From Bordetella sp. (lineage in GTDB: Bacteria > Pseudomonadota > Gammaproteobacteria > Burkholderiales > Burkholderiaceae_B), in NCBI GenBank assembly GCA_027450125.1, contig DAIDKG010000356.1, positions 1-9,402 of the forward strand: a stretch of 9,402 nt of DNA. The letters run 5' to 3'. Every line of letters begins with the position of its first letter. The stretch's first letter is position 1. Shown here in pieces: positions 7,044 through 9,402 of the stretch. Below the pieces are notes generated by a model. It worked only from the letters and a program-made list of their open reading frames with translations. It did no database searches and was not told where the DNA came from. The position numbers were made by a program, and so were the translations under genes.

Positions 7044-8060
7044 TCAGCCTTCGCGGAACAGGAAGCTGTAGGCGCTCAGCGCCGGCACGCCGCCCAGGTG
7101 GGCGTAGAGCACCTTCGAACCGGCGGGGAATTCGCCCAGGCGCACCTTGTCGATCATGCCGTGCATCGACTTGCCCTCGTAGACCGGATCAGTCATCACG
7201 CCTTCGAACCGGGCGCACAGGCGGATCGCCTCGAGCGTGCCGTCGTTGGGCAGGCCGTATTCGGGGCCGCCGTAGCGTTCGTCCAGCACGACGTCGGCAG
7301 CAGTGATCTCGCGTCCCAGTTCGACCTTGTCCGCCGTCTGGCGCGCGATGCGCAGGATCTGCTCGCGCGTCTGCGCGGGCTTGGCCGAGGCATCGATGCC
7401 GATCACGCGGTCCGCGCGGCCGTCGGCGGCAAAACCCACCACCATGCCCGCCTGCGTGCTGCCCGTGACCGAGCACACCACGATGTAGTCGAACTTGAAG
7501 CCGAGTTCGGCCTCCTGTTGGCGCACTTCCTCGGCGAAGCCGACGAAACCCAGGCCGCCCAGGGGGTGGTCGGAGCAGCCGGCGGGAATGGCATAGGGCT
7601 TGCCGCCGGCCTTGCGCACGCTATCGAGCGCCTCTTCCCAGCTCTTGCGAAAGCCGATGTCGAAACCGTCGGGGACCAGGCGCACGTCCGCGCCCATGAT
7701 GCGCGACATCTGGATGTTGCCCACGCGGTCGTACACCGCGTCGTAGTAATTGACCCAGTTTTCCTGGACCAGCACGCATTTCATGCCCAGGTGCGCGGCG
7801 ACCGCGGCGACCTGGCGGGTCTGGTTCGACTGGATGCCGCCGATGGAAACCAGCGTGTCGCAGCCCTGGGCCAGCGCCTCGGGGATCAGGTATTCCAGCT
7901 TGCGGGTCTTGTTTCCGCCGAACGCCAGGCCGCTGTTGCAGTCGTCGCGCTTGGCGTACAGCTCGACCTTGCCGCCCAGGTGCTTGCTCAGGCGGGGCAG
8001 GGGCTGGATCGGCGTGGGGCCGAACGTGAGCGGATGGCGGGGGAATTTCTTCAGATTCAT
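7044..8060 (-). CDS. acdS: 1-aminocyclopropane-1-carboxylate (ACC) deaminase
   Basis: A 338-residue pyridoxal-phosphate enzyme that opens the cyclopropane ring of ACC, the plant ethylene precursor, giving 2-oxobutanoate and ammonia. The length equals the classical Pseudomonas enzyme, and the residues that separate true ACC deaminase from D-cysteine desulfhydrase are present: Lys51 (GGNKTRK) as PLP lysine, Ser78 (GGIQSNQ), Tyr268, Tyr294 and Glu295 (DPVYEGKS), and Leu322 (AHLGG). The start is ATG at 8060; GGAG (complement of 8068-8071) stands seven bases upstream. The gene is divergent from an Lrp-type regulator, the known acdR-acdS arrangement, and ends at the shared terminator. A palindromic CCTGG-AAAG-CCAGG lies in its leader at 8101-8114. 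Presence suggests life with plants or in rhizosphere soil, or scavenging of ACC or related amino acids as nitrogen. Confidence 0.96.
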   Translation of the reverse strand: MNLKKFPRHPLTFGPTPIQPLPRLSKHLGGKVELYAKRDDCNSGLAFGGNKTRKLEYLIPEALAQGCDTLVSIGGIQSNQTRQVAAVAAHLGMKCVLVQENWVNYYDAVYDRVGNIQMSRIMGADVRLVPDGFDIGFRKSWEEALDSVRKAGGKPYAIPAGCSDHPLGGLGFVGFAEEVRQQEAELGFKFDYIVVCSVTGSTQAGMVVGFAADGRADRVIGIDASAKPAQTREQILRIARQTADKVELGREITAADVVLDERYGGPEYGLPNDGTLEAIRLCARFEGVMTDPVYEGKSMHGMIDKVRLGEFPAGSKVLYAHLGGVPALSAYSFLFREG

Positions 8061-8158
8061 GGGAGGGCTCCAAGGGGCAGGGGGAGGCTAGGGCATCGAT
8101 CCTGGAAAGCCAGGGCCGGACGGGCGTTGCGCCGATGCCGCCATGGAACTCATGGTAG

Positions 8159-8257
8159 AGAATTTGATAAGAAATAGGGTTGCGAAAATTGATTCTTTTA
8201 TATACTTTAACTCTATTTAAATAGGTATTGTTTTTTGTTTATTTCATATAAATAAAA
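8159..8257. promoter_or_regulatory. A+T-rich divergent control region of acdS and acdR
   Basis: The gap between acdS and acdR (8061-8257) changes abruptly from G+C-rich leader to a very A+T-rich stretch from about 8159. It holds a perfect 12-bp palindrome CTATTTAAATAG (8213-8224), a direct repeat AAATAGG at 8172-8178 and 8219-8225 (47 bases apart), and two TTGAT half-sites at 8164 and 8189. Neither TTGAT has the matching ATCAA of a full FNR site. For acdR a weak promoter TTGCGA (8180-8185) with TATACT (8201-8206) is possible but its 15-base spacer is short. Known: in Pseudomonas UW4 acdS is controlled by AcdR through Lrp-type sites in this gap. Which of these elements AcdR binds here is inference. 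Confidence 0.6.
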
Positions 8258-8767
8258 ATGAAAGCAATAAAATTGCAAAGCGGCTCGGCGAAAGGCAATC
8301 CGGCCGGGACGGCAATCGATCGGGTCGATCGAGCCATCTTGCGCCAGCTTCAGCGCGACGCGTCCATCTCGAACGTGGCGCTGGCGGCCAAGGTCAACCT
8401 GAGCGCGCCGGCCTGCCTGCGCCGGGTCGACCGGCTCAAGGAAATGGGGTTGATACGCGGTACGGTGGCGCTGCTCGATGCCAAGGCGCTCGACCTGGGC
8501 ATGCTGGTGATGATCGGCGTCGTGCTCGATCGATCCACGCCCGACTCCTTCGCTGAATTCGAAAAGGCGGCGCAAAAGGTGTCCGGCTGCATGGAGTGCC
8601 ATGTCGTCACAGGCGAGTTCGACTACTTCATGCTGTTGCGCACCAAGGACGGCGACAGCTTCGGCCGCCTTCACGCCGAGCAGCTGCTGTATCTGCCGGG
8701 CGTGCGGCAGATCCGCTCCTTCATGGTGATCAAGGAAATCCTCTCGACCACGAGTATTCCGATCTAG
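8258..8767 (+). CDS. acdR: Lrp/AsnC family regulator, probable AcdR
   Basis: A 169-residue protein with an N-terminal helix-turn-helix (DRVDRAILRQLQRDASISNV at 21-40, then ALAAKVNLSAPACLRRVDRL at 41-60). A C-terminal RAM/AsnC ligand-binding domain follows (about 78-160), including the GEFDYFM loop at 119-125 where Lrp relatives bind effectors. Position directly divergent from acdS identifies it as AcdR, known to activate acdS in response to ACC and to be displaced by leucine in Pseudomonas. It has about twenty residues ahead of the usual DR.D..IL start of the family. ATG 8258 lies in an A-rich stretch without a Shine-Dalgarno sequence and inside a small inverted repeat (TTTCAT 8242-8247, ATGAAA 8258-8263), which may lower translation. 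No clear terminator follows; GGGCCT 8767-8772 with AGGCCC 8785-8790 is only a 6-bp stem without a T-run. Confidence 0.9.
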   Translation: MKAIKLQSGSAKGNPAGTAIDRVDRAILRQLQRDASISNVALAAKVNLSAPACLRRVDRLKEMGLIRGTVALLDAKALDLGMLVMIGVVLDRSTPDSFAEFEKAAQKVSGCMECHVVTGEFDYFMLLRTKDGDSFGRLHAEQLLYLPGVRQIRSFMVIKEILSTTSIPI

Positions 8768-8806
8768 GGCCTGCCTGCGACAAAAGGCCCCAGATTTCGC
8801 CGGGAG

Positions 8807-8838
8807 TTGGCACTAGTCCCCATTGACGCCGCTATAAT
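8807..8838 (+). promoter_or_regulatory. Probable pyrG promoter
   Basis: A perfect -10 box TATAAT stands at 8833-8838. The best upstream -35 match is TTGGCA at 8807-8812, but the spacer is 20 bases, longer than the ideal 17; TTGACG at 8823-8828 is far too close. Transcription would start near 8845 in the stretch AAATTTCCCG. The position, 53 bases before the pyrG start codon, fits. Confidence 0.6.
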
Positions 8839-8853
8839 CCAAATTTCCCGCAT

Positions 8854-9402
<549 letters not shown>

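Noticed and set aside
7098..8177. Plus-strand open frame (359 codons) opposite acdS
   Set aside because: No family resemblance, and it runs through acdS, whose diagnostic residues are all present on the other strand.
8164..8193. Possible FNR (anaerobic regulator) site upstream of acdS
   Set aside because: Two TTGAT half-sites exist but neither is followed by the ATCAA half at the proper four-base spacing.
8767..8790. Intrinsic terminator after acdR
   Set aside because: Only a 6-bp stem (GGGCCT/AGGCCC) with a 12-base loop, overlapping the stop codon and lacking a T-run.

Overview
The window looks like chromosome from a high-G+C betaproteobacterium, most likely the Bordetella/Achromobacter (Alcaligenaceae) group. 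The basis is G/C-biased third codon positions throughout, a beta-type CTP synthase start, and an MHS-type transporter plus a LysR-linked hydrolase of the kind common in that family. The genus is an inference; no rRNA or other decisive marker is present. There are nine protein genes (two cut by the window ends), all apparently intact, and no tRNA, rRNA, CRISPR array, transposase or phage gene.

Left part (1-3049, all +): the 3' end of a P1/DmpA-type aminopeptidase, then a DppA-type zinc D-aminopeptidase (M55), then a three-domain aminopeptidase P (M24). These read as a peptide-breakdown cluster that probably continues upstream, perhaps into a peptide transporter (not visible). A palindromic repeat sits between the first two genes. 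Between the M24 gene and the convergent LysR gene lies a 313-base gap filled by a roughly 250-base imperfect palindrome made of two inverted hairpin units. This is the least explained structure in the window.

Middle part (3363-6977): a LysR regulator (-) is divergent from an M20D amidohydrolase and an MHS-family major facilitator (+, likely one operon). A perfect 8-2-8 palindrome in the divergent gap is the obvious candidate operator. The logical reading is an uptake-and-hydrolysis unit for an N-acylated amino acid or similar amide, induced through the LysR protein. A strong bidirectional terminator closes the operon.

Right part (7044-9402): acdS (ACC deaminase, -) with all diagnostic residues, divergent from an Lrp/AsnC-type regulator, acdR (+), across a strikingly A+T-rich control region. 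Then comes pyrG (CTP synthase, cut by the window end) with a near-consensus -10 box and a hairpin just before its start codon. Most of the window is recognisable metabolism; I do not see an undescribed protein system. The items worth a second look are non-coding.
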